From positions 1 to 64,000 of the forward strand of contig NZ_JAQTIG010000007.1 in the NCBI RefSeq assembly GCF_029433515.1: a stretch of DNA of 64,000 bases. Direction: 5' to 3'. Both the position numbers and the translations under genes were made by a program. Under the pieces are notes generated by a model that saw only the letters and a program-made list of their open reading frames with translations, did not search any database and had not been told where the DNA came from. Origin of the DNA: Lactobacillus sp. ESL0679 (GTDB lineage: Bacteria > Bacillota > Bacilli > Lactobacillales > Lactobacillaceae). Shown piece by piece: positions 42,589-51,181 of the stretch (positions within the stretch are counted from its first letter, which is position 1; each line of letters begins with the position of its first letter).

Positions 42589-43393
42589 GAAACCAGTTTT
42601 AACTAAACGTGATTATTTTATTTCAATTTTAAGATCGTATTATTTACAAAACTCACAAAATTACGGCAACATGCAGGGAACCGGTGTTGCTAAGACAATT
42701 TGGCCAGAATTACGTAAAATTTATAAAGGTGATGAGGCTAAGTTTAGAGAAGTAGCTAGTTCTAACGTTGAATTTTACAATACTAACCCACAGCCATATC
42801 CTTTTGTTACCAGTTTAATGCTGGCAATGTATGACAGTGGTCAAAGTGAAGAAGACGTACGAGCAATGAAGATGGCTTTAATGGGACCATTAGCTGGTAT
42901 TGGTGATGCATTATCACAATTTGCTTTAGCACCATTATTCTCAACAATTTTTGCATCTTTAGCTCTGCAAGGTGTTGTTTATGCACCAATTATGTTCTTC
43001 ATTTGTATGTTTGGAATTACTTTCGGTGTTAGAAACTTAATGGGCTATCTTGGCTGGAAAGTTGGGACAAGCATTATTGACACATTAAGCGATAGAATGG
43101 CTGCCTTAGCTGATATTGCTAGTACTGTTGGTTTGACTGTTATTTCTGGTTTATCAGTTTCCTTCGTTAAGGTTAACTTAGGCTTAAAATACTCAGCTCA
43201 AATTAAAGGTAAGACTCAGTTAGTTACTGTTCAAGCATTTTTGGACAAGATTATGCCATATATGTTGCCACTTTTGTTAATTTTCTTTGTTTATTGGTTA
43301 ATTACTAAGAAAAAGTGGACAGCTTATAAGATTATTTTGTTGTTATTAGTTGTTGGTGTTGCACTTTCAGCCATGGGTATCTTGGTTCCTTAG
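42578..43393 (+). CDS. PTS mannose-family EIID component (glycosaminoglycan type)
   Basis: 271 residues. QNSQNYGNMQGTGVAKTIWP near the start replaces the WNYERMQ line of the mannose system, and ALMGPLAGIGDALSQF is the core. AGGAGG lies inside the end of EIIC, eight bases before the ATG at 42578; the frames overlap by eleven bases. Confidence 0.92.
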   Translation: MASRKPVLTKRDYFISILRSYYLQNSQNYGNMQGTGVAKTIWPELRKIYKGDEAKFREVASSNVEFYNTNPQPYPFVTSLMLAMYDSGQSEEDVRAMKMALMGPLAGIGDALSQFALAPLFSTIFASLALQGVVYAPIMFFICMFGITFGVRNLMGYLGWKVGTSIIDTLSDRMAALADIASTVGLTVISGLSVSFVKVNLGLKYSAQIKGKTQLVTVQAFLDKIMPYMLPLLLIFFVYWLITKKKWTAYKIILLLLVVGVALSAMGILVP

Positions 43394-43408
43394 TCTTGAG
43401 GTAGTTTT

Positions 43409-43837
43409 ATGAAATATGATATTTGCATTATTGGTCATGGAGATTTTCCAATGGGAATTGACTCCGACATTAAAACAGTAGCTGGTACAGATGAACTAGT
43501 TACTTGTCTAAATCTAGATGAGCACACAACACATGAAAAATTTACACAAGATCTTGATCAGTATTTAGACACACATGAAAATGTTATTGTTTTTGCTGAC
43601 ATGACTGGTGGCGCTCCATACCAAATAGCAGCTAAGCGCATTTTAACTAATCCTAAAGATACTAATAAGTATGTCTTATCTGGTGTATCAATGAATCTAG
43701 TGCTTGATGTTTACTTGAAAAATTTATCTGGGCAATTAACTGCGGAAAACATAGAAGATTCATTAAATCATGTAATTGAGGAATCTAAATCAATGATGCA
43801 GTCAATTTCACAATCTACTATTTCTAAGAAGGCGTAG
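43409..43837 (+). CDS. PTS mannose-family EIIA component (glycosaminoglycan type)
   Basis: 142 residues with phospho-His10 in ICIIGHGDFPMG and the family loop ADMTGGAPYQIAAKR. It accepts phosphate from HPr for the separate EIIB. The spacing of 16 bases after EIID keeps it in the operon. Confidence 0.92.
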   Translation: MKYDICIIGHGDFPMGIDSDIKTVAGTDELVTCLNLDEHTTHEKFTQDLDQYLDTHENVIVFADMTGGAPYQIAAKRILTNPKDTNKYVLSGVSMNLVLDVYLKNLSGQLTAENIEDSLNHVIEESKSMMQSISQSTISKKA

Positions 43838-43840
43838 TAA

Positions 43841-44137
43841 GTGAACTGGGTCAATATTTTATTAATTATTCTAGTCGTAATTTTATTAATTCTTTATTTA
43901 GTAATTTTACCAATAGCTCGTCGTAAAAGTATGACTAGAAATCAGCAAGCAATGAATGATTTCTTTAAATCGCTTCATGAAAATGAAAAAGTTGTGTTGC
44001 TGAATGGCGTAGTTGGTACGATTAAAAGTGTTAGTCAACATTATGTTAACTTAGAAATTGCTCAAAATGTTATTGTCAAAGTTGATAAGCATGGTATTGC
44101 TTCTGAGCTGAATCAAGGAGAAAAAGCAGATGAATGA
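43841..44137 (+). CDS. yajC: YajC-like protein in the glycosaminoglycan operon
   Basis: 98 residues: one N-terminal membrane helix (about 3-24), then RRKSMTRNQQAMNDFFKSLHENEKVVLLNGVVGTIKSV, the YajC domain. YajC is a SecDF-YajC accessory subunit of the translocase. A yajC paralogue sits at the same place in the pneumococcal hyaluronan locus, so the link is conserved. GTG start; its end overlaps the next gene by eight bases. Confidence 0.85.
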   Translation: MNWVNILLIILVVILLILYLVILPIARRKSMTRNQQAMNDFFKSLHENEKVVLLNGVVGTIKSVSQHYVNLEIAQNVIVKVDKHGIASELNQGEKADE

Positions 44138-46013
44138 ACTTACTCAGTTAAAAGTCAAGAAATTAATTGATCAGGATGAGATTTCATATGCAACTGACTA
44201 CTTAGCTAATTCTAAGCTACTTCTTAATAATAAATTTTCATTTCATCACGTTTATGACATGGAGCCAAGTCCTACTACATATCATATGGATAATTGGACT
44301 GTTTCCCCTAATGGAGATCCTGAGTGGCTATATGTATTAAAACGTCAAGAATATTTGCAAGATCTTTTGTACTCCTATATAAAAACTAATAATCCTACCT
44401 ATTTGGAAAAGATAAAAACATTTATTTTTGATTGGATAATTAACAACGATGAAAATGAAGAACAACGTTATATAACTTGGCGCACTATTGATACAGGAAT
44501 TAGGTTGCTTAATTGGACTAAACCGTTAAGTTATTTGCTTCAAAAACAACTATTAAATGATGACGAAATTACAAGAATTAACCAATCTGTTAATCGTCAA
44601 GCCATGTATTTACATGATAATTACATTGAAAAATATGATTTGAGTAATTGGGGTGTTTTGATTACAACGGGAATTCTGACTTTTGCGGCAGAACATCCTG
44701 AAGTTATTGATAGTAGCTTAGTTAATTGGGCTGAGAGCAAGTTAAGCTTAGAACTAAAATTGCAGGTCGATGCTACTGGCTTACATTGGGAACAATCACC
44801 ATTATATTTTATTGAAGTATTTAGAAGTTCTCTTTGTGTAGTTGCAAGTTATTTAGCCCACGATAAACAATTACCAACAATAATTGCAAGTTCTTTAAAA
44901 GCGATGCTTAAGACTTGTTACTATCAAATCAAACCAGATGGTTATATTTTGCAACAAGGTGATACTGATGCAATTAAAATTGCGGATTTAATCACCTCTG
45001 CTAAATATATTTTATTTGGTATAAAAGAGCCTAAAGTTAAGCAAGATTTCTTGCTGATGAGTTTAGCTGATCAAGCCAAAATATTGATTGGCGCTCAAGA
45101 AAAGCAAAATAATTGTTATTTTGATTCTTTAGTTTCAGGTAATTTTTATTATAAAGATTTAGTTAATCATAATTATTGGCATATTTATAATGGCAGTTTA
45201 GGCAGTGGCCATGGTCATGCGGCATCTGGACATCTTGATTTAACAATTAATAACGATAATTTGTTAATTGATCCAGGTCGATATACATATGTAAATTCAC
45301 CTGAAAGGCGAAACCTGAAATCTGGATTTTCGCATAATGTGGTATTAGTTGATAATGGGTTTCCTACGCGACCGCGAGATTCTTGGAAATATCAAACAAT
45401 TGTTACTAATCAACGTAATGAAGTTGAACATTACGATTTATATGATTTAGTGAAAATTAGTTATTATGACAAATCTAATGATTGCATAGTTACAAGATAC
45501 TTTATTTGGCTTAAAGAAGTAGCAATTATGACTATTATTGACGTAGCTGAATGTAAGGGTAAGCATCTTCAATCAGATAATTGGATTTTTGCGCCAGAAG
45601 TTACTTGTCAACCAGAGTTTAATAATAGTTACTTAATAACTAATGGAGTTAACCAATATGAACTTTTCCATTCTTTAAAGAATGGTCAGCTAGAAAAGCA
45701 AATGTATTCTCCACGCTATAATGAATTAGAATCAACTACTAAATTAATTTTATCGAATCAGTTTACTGATAATAATCTTGCTTATACGGTAATTGGTAAA
45801 AAATCTGATATTGCAGATGTTCATTATTGTGAGTCTAAACGAATTGATGAAGTTATTGATGATGATGTTCATAGCTTTGGTGTAGAAATTGATTTAAGTA
45901 ATAATCATCGAATAGTTATAAATATTCAACACGAAAATACAATCATCGGAAATAAATTGTATTTTGTTGGCGGTGTTCCTTGTTATGGTAATGTTTCTGT
46001 AAATTATGAATAG
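44130..46013 (+). CDS. heparinase II/III-like lyase
   Basis: 627 residues without a signal peptide. The N-terminal alpha/alpha barrel has WRTIDTGIRLLNWTKPLSYL and NYIEKYDLSNWGVLITTGIL, with HWEQSPLYFIEV near residue 230. The C-terminal beta domain is HYWHIYNGSLGSGHGHAASG-like (NHNYWHIYNGSLGSGHGHAA) and has SGHLDLTIN and LLIDPGRYTYV. Fits the cytoplasmic heparinase II/III superfamily found in streptococcal GAG loci, acting on short uronate oligosaccharides. Exact PL family cannot be set by eye. Confidence 0.85.
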   Translation: MNELTQLKVKKLIDQDEISYATDYLANSKLLLNNKFSFHHVYDMEPSPTTYHMDNWTVSPNGDPEWLYVLKRQEYLQDLLYSYIKTNNPTYLEKIKTFIFDWIINNDENEEQRYITWRTIDTGIRLLNWTKPLSYLLQKQLLNDDEITRINQSVNRQAMYLHDNYIEKYDLSNWGVLITTGILTFAAEHPEVIDSSLVNWAESKLSLELKLQVDATGLHWEQSPLYFIEVFRSSLCVVASYLAHDKQLPTIIASSLKAMLKTCYYQIKPDGYILQQGDTDAIKIADLITSAKYILFGIKEPKVKQDFLLMSLADQAKILIGAQEKQNNCYFDSLVSGNFYYKDLVNHNYWHIYNGSLGSGHGHAASGHLDLTINNDNLLIDPGRYTYVNSPERRNLKSGFSHNVVLVDNGFPTRPRDSWKYQTIVTNQRNEVEHYDLYDLVKISYYDKSNDCIVTRYFIWLKEVAIMTIIDVAECKGKHLQSDNWIFAPEVTCQPEFNNSYLITNGVNQYELFHSLKNGQLEKQMYSPRYNELESTTKLILSNQFTDNNLAYTVIGKKSDIADVHYCESKRIDEVIDDDVHSFGVEIDLSNNHRIVINIQHENTIIGNKLYFVGGVPCYGNVSVNYE

Positions 46014-46024
46014 TAGGTGATTTT

Positions 46025-47617
46025 ATGATAAATATAAAAACATCATATAGTCGATTTATAGCTAGTGTACTTGCAGTAATTATGTTGGTAATATTTTTCA
46101 ATACTAATTCAATTACTGCTAAAGCAGCCAATTACTATGTTGATTCGAAAACAGGGTCAGATACTAACTCTGGATTATCAGTAACTTCGCCATGGAAATC
46201 CTTTAAAAACATTAATTCTAAAACTTTCCAACCTGGAGATGAGATTCTTTTAAAAAGTGGTTCTGTTTGGGATGAGCAGTTAATGCCTAAGGGCAGCGGG
46301 AATCAAAATGAACCAATCATTATTAATAAATATGGCGGTGAACTAAAGCCTGAAATTAATGGTAATGGCACTCATAACTATAAAAGAAATTCAGGAACAG
46401 TTATGCTGGTTAATCAGCATGATTGGATAATTAAAAATCTTGAAGTAACGAATTATAGTTCAACGATTCAATCACAACGTTCAGGTATTTTAATAATTAA
46501 TAATAGTAATACAACGCAAAATAATATTACTGTTACAGATAATTATGTACATGATGTTAATTCTGATACGCAGGAACACGGTGCTTGGAAAGTTACCGGT
46601 GGCATAATTTTAATCGGAATAAATGAAGATTTAGATGGCAAAATAAATTCTAATAAGAATTTTGGCTTTGATAATGTTTTGGTTAAAAATAATCATGTTG
46701 ACAATGTATCGATTGCCGGAATTAGAAATAAATCTACATTATTAAATACTAACGGTTCAGAGTCATATCCTAAGAATAATAAGAACATTACCTATGAAAA
46801 TAACGATGTTGAAAATGTTTATGGTGATGGCATGATTATTTCTGAAGTTTCAGATAATGGAATTGTTAAAAATAATAAAGTTAATAAATTTTGCAATACT
46901 GAATCAAGATTCAATTATGCTGGCTTGTGGGTAATGGCTTCAGACAATACTACAGTTGAAAATAATGAAGTTTCTAATGGCTTGTATGGCAATAATGATG
47001 GTACAGCATTTGATATTGATTTAAGCTGTAATAATGTTGTTGTTCAACATAATTATTCTCATGATAATGCACGAGGCAGTGTATTATTTATGAATGCATC
47101 ACATAATGGTATCTTCAGATACAATGTTTGCATTAATGATGGATGGAATCCTAATAGTAAGATGATATCTTACTTACCAAGTACTACGGCTGAAAAGGCG
47201 TATGTCTATAATAATCTGTTTATTGCCAGCCCAACTACAGCTAATTTGATTAAGTGTAGTGGAAATCGTCGTTACTTAGATTTTACAAATAATCTAGTTA
47301 TTTCACAAAATCCAAATATGGTAACTTTTAATCAAGGAACAATGACAGGTGAATTGAACTTTAAGAATAATGCGACATACGGCTTTAATAGTCAGTGGTT
47401 TGGAAAAGATAATATTAGTTTAAAAGATGAGGATACTGTTAAACAGCTTATTGCAGATAATGTAAAAGTCTCGGGTATAGCTAATTTAAACCTTAAATCT
47501 CTTGCTAATTTACCAGAACTGAAAAAAGCAGGTATTTTTGAAGGAACAGGTTTAACAGATTTTAACGATCAATCAGTGGCTAATATCCCATCGATTGGAC
47601 CAGTAGAGTTGAAATAA
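46025..47617 (+). CDS. secreted right-handed beta-helix protein, putative polysaccharide lyase
   Basis: 530 residues. Signal peptide with hydrophobic core FIASVLAVIMLVIFF and cleavage likely after AKAA (about residue 35). Then YYVDSKTGSDTNSGLSVTSP, the usual N cap of parallel beta-helix proteins, and repeated Asn-rich turns (NNVTVE-, -NNEVSN-, -NNVVVQHNYS-). Chondroitinase B/alginate lyase-type enzymes and other helix-fold lyases look like this. No LPXTG anchor or SLAP domain is seen, so it is released or held by an unknown means. It is the only secreted candidate depolymerase in the locus. Catalytic residues are not identifiable by eye. Confidence 0.8.
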   Translation: MINIKTSYSRFIASVLAVIMLVIFFNTNSITAKAANYYVDSKTGSDTNSGLSVTSPWKSFKNINSKTFQPGDEILLKSGSVWDEQLMPKGSGNQNEPIIINKYGGELKPEINGNGTHNYKRNSGTVMLVNQHDWIIKNLEVTNYSSTIQSQRSGILIINNSNTTQNNITVTDNYVHDVNSDTQEHGAWKVTGGIILIGINEDLDGKINSNKNFGFDNVLVKNNHVDNVSIAGIRNKSTLLNTNGSESYPKNNKNITYENNDVENVYGDGMIISEVSDNGIVKNNKVNKFCNTESRFNYAGLWVMASDNTTVENNEVSNGLYGNNDGTAFDIDLSCNNVVVQHNYSHDNARGSVLFMNASHNGIFRYNVCINDGWNPNSKMISYLPSTTAEKAYVYNNLFIASPTTANLIKCSGNRRYLDFTNNLVISQNPNMVTFNQGTMTGELNFKNNATYGFNSQWFGKDNISLKDEDTVKQLIADNVKVSGIANLNLKSLANLPELKKAGIFEGTGLTDFNDQSVANIPSIGPVELK

Positions 47618-47632
47618 AAGGAAGTTTTAAAA

Positions 47633-48478
47633 ATGAGTTTGAAAATGAATATGAATTATGCACACAGTCCTGAAGATGTTAAGCATTATTCAACTGATGA
47701 ATTAAGAAGTCAATTTTTAGTACCTAAGGTTTTTGAACCTGGCAAAATTAATTTGACTTATACATACAACGATCGAATGATTCTTGGTGGTGTAATGCCA
47801 ACTGATAAATCATTGGAAATCGTTTTGAGTAAGGAATTGGGTGTTGATTTCTTCTTGCAACGTCGCGAATTAGGCGTAATTAATTTAGGAGGTGATGGCA
47901 CTATTGAGATTGATGGTGATAAAGAAGCAATGACTAAGCATGATGGCTATTATGTTGGTCAAGGTCATAAGCACGTTGTCTTTAGTTCTAATGATCCTAA
48001 AGACCCTGCAAAGTACTATGTTGTTTCAACACCAGCACAAAAATCGTACCCAGATAAGAAATTATTGTTCAAAGATGCTTTAGCTAAAGAGCTTGGTGAT
48101 CAAGAACATATGAATAAGAGAACTATTTACAAGTATATTGATGCTTCACAAATGGACACCTGTCAATTACAAATGGGCTACACCGTTTTGGAACCAGGTT
48201 CTGGCTGGAACACGATGCCGGCACATACTCATGCTCGTAGAATGGAAGCATATCTTTACTGTGAATTTGCAGAACCAGATACAAGAGTATTTCACTTTGT
48301 TGGTAAACCAAGTGAAACCAAAGATATTGTAATGAAGAATGAACAGGCAGTAATTAATCCAAGTTGGTCAATTCACTGCGGTATCGGTACTACAAGTTAT
48401 TCATTTATCTGGGCAATGTGTGGTGAAAACCAAACCTATGATGATATGGATTGGATTTCAATGGATGAGCTTAATTAG
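47633..48478 (+). CDS. kduI: 5-keto-4-deoxyuronate isomerase
   Basis: Converts 4-deoxy-L-threo-5-hexosulose uronate (from the unsaturated uronic acid) to DKII. 281 residues, a cupin. Metal site visible in MPAHTHARRMEAYLYCEF (two His and Glu) plus the later His. GVINLGGDGTIEIDG and MDDMDWISMDEL-type end (DDMDWISMDELN) are typical. AAAGGAAG precedes the ATG; kduD follows. Confidence 0.93.
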   Translation: MSLKMNMNYAHSPEDVKHYSTDELRSQFLVPKVFEPGKINLTYTYNDRMILGGVMPTDKSLEIVLSKELGVDFFLQRRELGVINLGGDGTIEIDGDKEAMTKHDGYYVGQGHKHVVFSSNDPKDPAKYYVVSTPAQKSYPDKKLLFKDALAKELGDQEHMNKRTIYKYIDASQMDTCQLQMGYTVLEPGSGWNTMPAHTHARRMEAYLYCEFAEPDTRVFHFVGKPSETKDIVMKNEQAVINPSWSIHCGIGTTSYSFIWAMCGENQTYDDMDWISMDELN

Positions 48479-48505
48479 GCTGTATATTAACGGAGGTTTT
48501 TAAAG

Positions 48506-49321
48506 ATGGAACAATCTAAAGAAGAAATCAAAAAGAATGAAGAAGCATTAGACAAGTTTAAGATGAGTCTTTATGACTTAACGGGCAAAGTTGCTATTAT
48601 CACAGGCGGTAATACAGGATTAGGCCAAGGATATGCAGTTGCATTGGCTGAAGCTGGTGCTGATATCTTTATCCCAACATTTGGAACATTAGAATGGGAT
48701 AATACTCGTGCGATGATTGAAAAACGTGGTCGCAAGGTCGAATTTATGGATGTTGATTTAACTAAACCTGGTGTTCCACAAAAGGTAGTTGAAAAGGCAA
48801 TTGAAACTTTTGGTCATATTGATATTTTAATTAACAATGCCGGAATGATTAGAAGAAATCCATTGTTGGAATCAAAAGATGAAGATTGGGACAAAGTTAT
48901 TAATATTAACCTGAATGCTGTTTACCATATGTCAATGGCAGCAGCCAAAGTAATGGCTAAACAAAAGTCAGGTAAGATTATCAATATTGGTTCTATGCTT
49001 TCGTTCCAAGGTGGTAAGTTTATTCCTTCATACACAGCTTCAAAGCATGGTGTTGCTGGACTTACCAAATCGTTTGCTAGTGAAATGGGTGCATATAATG
49101 TTCAAGTTAATGCAATTGCGCCTGGATATATTAAGACTGCTAATACTGCTCCAATTCGTGCTGATAAAGCTCGTAATCAAGAAATTTTGGATAGAATTCC
49201 TGCAGGTCACTGGGCAGAACCTTCTGAATTGATGGGAGTTGCAGTATTCTTAGCTAGTGCTGCTGCTAACTATGTCAATGGTGTTATCTTCCCAGTAGAT
49301 GGTGGTTACTTAGTAAGATAG
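48506..49321 (+). CDS. kduD: 2-dehydro-3-deoxy-D-gluconate (DKII) reductase
   Basis: Short-chain dehydrogenase of 271 residues turning DKII into 2-keto-3-deoxygluconate with NADH. NAD motif GGNTGLGQG, NNAG, catalytic YTASKHG, then APGYIKTANTAPIR, all as in KduD. The first 20 residues (charged, helical) are an extension beyond the E. coli form. KDG kinase and aldolase should follow in the pathway but are absent here. Confidence 0.92.
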   Translation: MEQSKEEIKKNEEALDKFKMSLYDLTGKVAIITGGNTGLGQGYAVALAEAGADIFIPTFGTLEWDNTRAMIEKRGRKVEFMDVDLTKPGVPQKVVEKAIETFGHIDILINNAGMIRRNPLLESKDEDWDKVININLNAVYHMSMAAAKVMAKQKSGKIINIGSMLSFQGGKFIPSYTASKHGVAGLTKSFASEMGAYNVQVNAIAPGYIKTANTAPIRADKARNQEILDRIPAGHWAEPSELMGVAVFLASAAANYVNGVIFPVDGGYLVR

Positions 49322-49330
49322 TATAAAGAA

Positions 49331-49356
49331 AAAGCGGCAGAAATGTCGCTTTTTTT
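49331..49356 (+). terminator. terminator after kduD
   Basis: AAAGCGGCA pairs with TGTCGCTTT around GAAA, then T7. Confidence 0.85.
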
Positions 49357-49386
49357 ATTGTTTAAATTATTAAAAGGCAAATAAAA

Positions 49387-50184
49387 TTGAAAATAAAAAT
49401 AAGCTTAAAGGATACTTTTGATAAGACTATTACAGGAGTTAGTGACGATGATCTTTGTGTTTTGCCGTTTAAAAAAAGATTTCAAGATGGTGATTATTAT
49501 GAAGTAAATGTCGAGCACGCTCCCATGTACTTGATGGTACAGTTAGATGCTGTACTTAATCCAACACTAATATATTTGGCAAAACCCAATTGGCGATATA
49601 AAATTCCGATGAATTTAGAACGCTACTCGGCTTTACCAGACGGGGCGTTTACTGGAGAACATCACTATGCTTGCGTCCGAAAAGCAGAAGATTATGAAAT
49701 AAATGCTTATCAAAATTTAGCTCGTAATAGCCACGATCAAAGACAAGAATCGGGCGCATATCCGCATATTTCAGCTAATGCAGAAACTAGGGGAGAAGAA
49801 CCTTTTTTAGTAAAAAATGTGATAGATGGTTATTTAGCTAATAAAGGACATGGTAGGTTTCCGTTTCAATCTTGGGGTATTGATGCAAGAGATGATGCAA
49901 AATTAAAATTAGACTTTGGTCGCCCAGTGAATATTGCAAAAATTGGTATTCAGTTAAGAGCAGATTATCCGCACGACAGTTATTGGACTAAAGCTACTAT
50001 TAAGTTTTCGAATAACAATAAGCAAATTGTTGATTTAGTAAAAACAGCAAAAATTCAATATTTTGTAGTTAACCAAGAAAATGTAAGTTTCTTAAGCATT
50101 AATAATCTAATCAGAGATTCTCAAGGTGATCCTGATTCATTCCCGTCATTAAGTCAGTTAATTGTGTTAGGTAAGAATAAATAA
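49387..50184 (+). CDS. protein with discoidin-like carbohydrate-binding domain
   Basis: 265 residues, no signal peptide. The N-terminal part (about 1-95) is beta-rich and unassigned. Residues about 135-260 resemble an F5/8-type galactose-binding fold: VIDGYLANKGHGRFPFQSWG, LDFGRPVNIAKIGIQLRADY, HDSYW. Lying between the Kdu genes and the second PTS, it probably handles an intracellular sugar, or is an enzyme of unknown reaction. Start is TTG with a poor ribosome site; it follows a terminator but is bracketed by another one. Confidence 0.6.
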   Translation: MKIKISLKDTFDKTITGVSDDDLCVLPFKKRFQDGDYYEVNVEHAPMYLMVQLDAVLNPTLIYLAKPNWRYKIPMNLERYSALPDGAFTGEHHYACVRKAEDYEINAYQNLARNSHDQRQESGAYPHISANAETRGEEPFLVKNVIDGYLANKGHGRFPFQSWGIDARDDAKLKLDFGRPVNIAKIGIQLRADYPHDSYWTKATIKFSNNNKQIVDLVKTAKIQYFVVNQENVSFLSINNLIRDSQGDPDSFPSLSQLIVLGKNK

Positions 50185-50194
50185 GTATGAGGTA

Positions 50195-50224
50195 AGGCTT
50201 CGAAATTAAATTTCGAAGCTTTTA
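50195..50224 (+). terminator. terminator after the discoidin-like gene
   Basis: GCTTCGAAAT and ATTTCGAAGC form a perfect stem with a three-base loop, followed by TTTT. Confidence 0.85.
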
Positions 50225-50246
50225 TAATAAAAAAGTATTGCAATTT

Positions 50247-50260
50247 TGAATCCGGTTTCA
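50247..50260. promoter_or_regulatory. cre-like site before the galactitol-type PTS
   Basis: TGAATCCGGTTTCA differs at one position from the cre consensus TGNAANCGNWNNCA and is nearly palindromic. A TATAAT-like box (TATAATTATATC) lies just after it. AGACAAG/CTTGTCT (50274-50324) further down encloses an A-rich repeat. Glucose repression through CcpA is likely. Confidence 0.5.
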
Positions 50261-50346
50261 TATAATTATATCTAGACAAGCGAACAAAAATAAACAAAAA
50301 TAAACAAAATCGAAAAACTTGTCTAATTGGAAAGGAAGTTTATATT

Positions 50347-50832
50347 TTGAGCATAAATAGTTTGTTTTCACCAGAATCAGTATTTGTTAGTGAAAAGACA
50401 AGTTCAGAAGCTATTTTTAAGGAAGTTTCCAACAAATTATTTGACGAAAAATGTGTTAAGGAAGCTTTTTTCTCCGAAATTTTGAAGAGAGAAAAATTAT
50501 ATCCTACTGGCATTGATACGTCACCAATTTCTGAAAACTTACCTAATATTGCTGTTCCTCATACTGAAGGTGAATTTGTTAATACAAGACTAATTGTGCC
50601 GGTGGCATTGAAGACACCGGTTTGCTTTAAAAATATGATTGCACCAGATCAGGATTTGCAAGTTAAATTCTTGTTTATGATCTTAAATAATGATCCTGAG
50701 GGGCAGGCTAATATATTAGCTCAAATTATGGATTTCTTGCGTTTGACTCCAGTTTCAAAATTACAAAAGTTATTTAATTTCACTTCAACTGATAAAATTT
50801 ATCAGTTTATGAGTGAAAATTTTAAAAAATAG
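50347..50832 (+). CDS. PTS EIIA component, galactitol/fructose type
   Basis: 161-residue PTS_EIIA_2 domain with phospho-His72 in NIAVPHTEGEF. TTG start nine bases after GAAAGGAAG. First gene of a three-gene permease followed by a small membrane protein. Substrate unknown; galactitol-type systems in Firmicutes also carry pentitols and modified sugars, and the place beside the Kdu genes hints at a sugar from the same polymer or its breakdown. Confidence 0.88.
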   Translation: MSINSLFSPESVFVSEKTSSEAIFKEVSNKLFDEKCVKEAFFSEILKREKLYPTGIDTSPISENLPNIAVPHTEGEFVNTRLIVPVALKTPVCFKNMIAPDQDLQVKFLFMILNNDPEGQANILAQIMDFLRLTPVSKLQKLFNFTSTDKIYQFMSENFKK

Positions 50833-50845
50833 GAGGTTTGTTTCT

Positions 50846-51154
50846 ATGAGTAGAGAAGTTAAGTTTATTGCGGCATGTGGTGCAGGAGTAAATTCATCGC
50901 ATCAAATCAAGGATGCTGTTGAAGCAGAAATGAGAAAACGTGGCTACAACGTTAAAGTTGATGCTTATATGATTAAGGATGTTAATGAAGATTTATTGTC
51001 AAAATATGATGGCTATTTGACAATTGCTAAGACTGATCTTTCATTTACACCTAAAATTCCTTTGATTGATGCAGGACCAATTTTGTATCGTATTCCTGCA
51101 ATGGCAAAACCAGTTTATGATAATGTGGAAAAAGTTGTTAAAGAAATTAATTAA
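50846..51154 (+). CDS. PTS EIIB component, galactitol type
   Basis: 102 residues. Phospho-Cys is in FIAACGAGVNSSHQ, the P-loop of EIIB-Gat. Start ATG 50846 (MSREVKFIAAC) chosen because AGGAGG lies at 50832-50837; the frame from 50813 would extend into the EIIA gene. Confidence 0.9.
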   Translation: MSREVKFIAACGAGVNSSHQIKDAVEAEMRKRGYNVKVDAYMIKDVNEDLLSKYDGYLTIAKTDLSFTPKIPLIDAGPILYRIPAMAKPVYDNVEKVVKEIN

Positions 51155-51181
51155 GTAAAATCTTTCTGAAAGGAAATAAAA

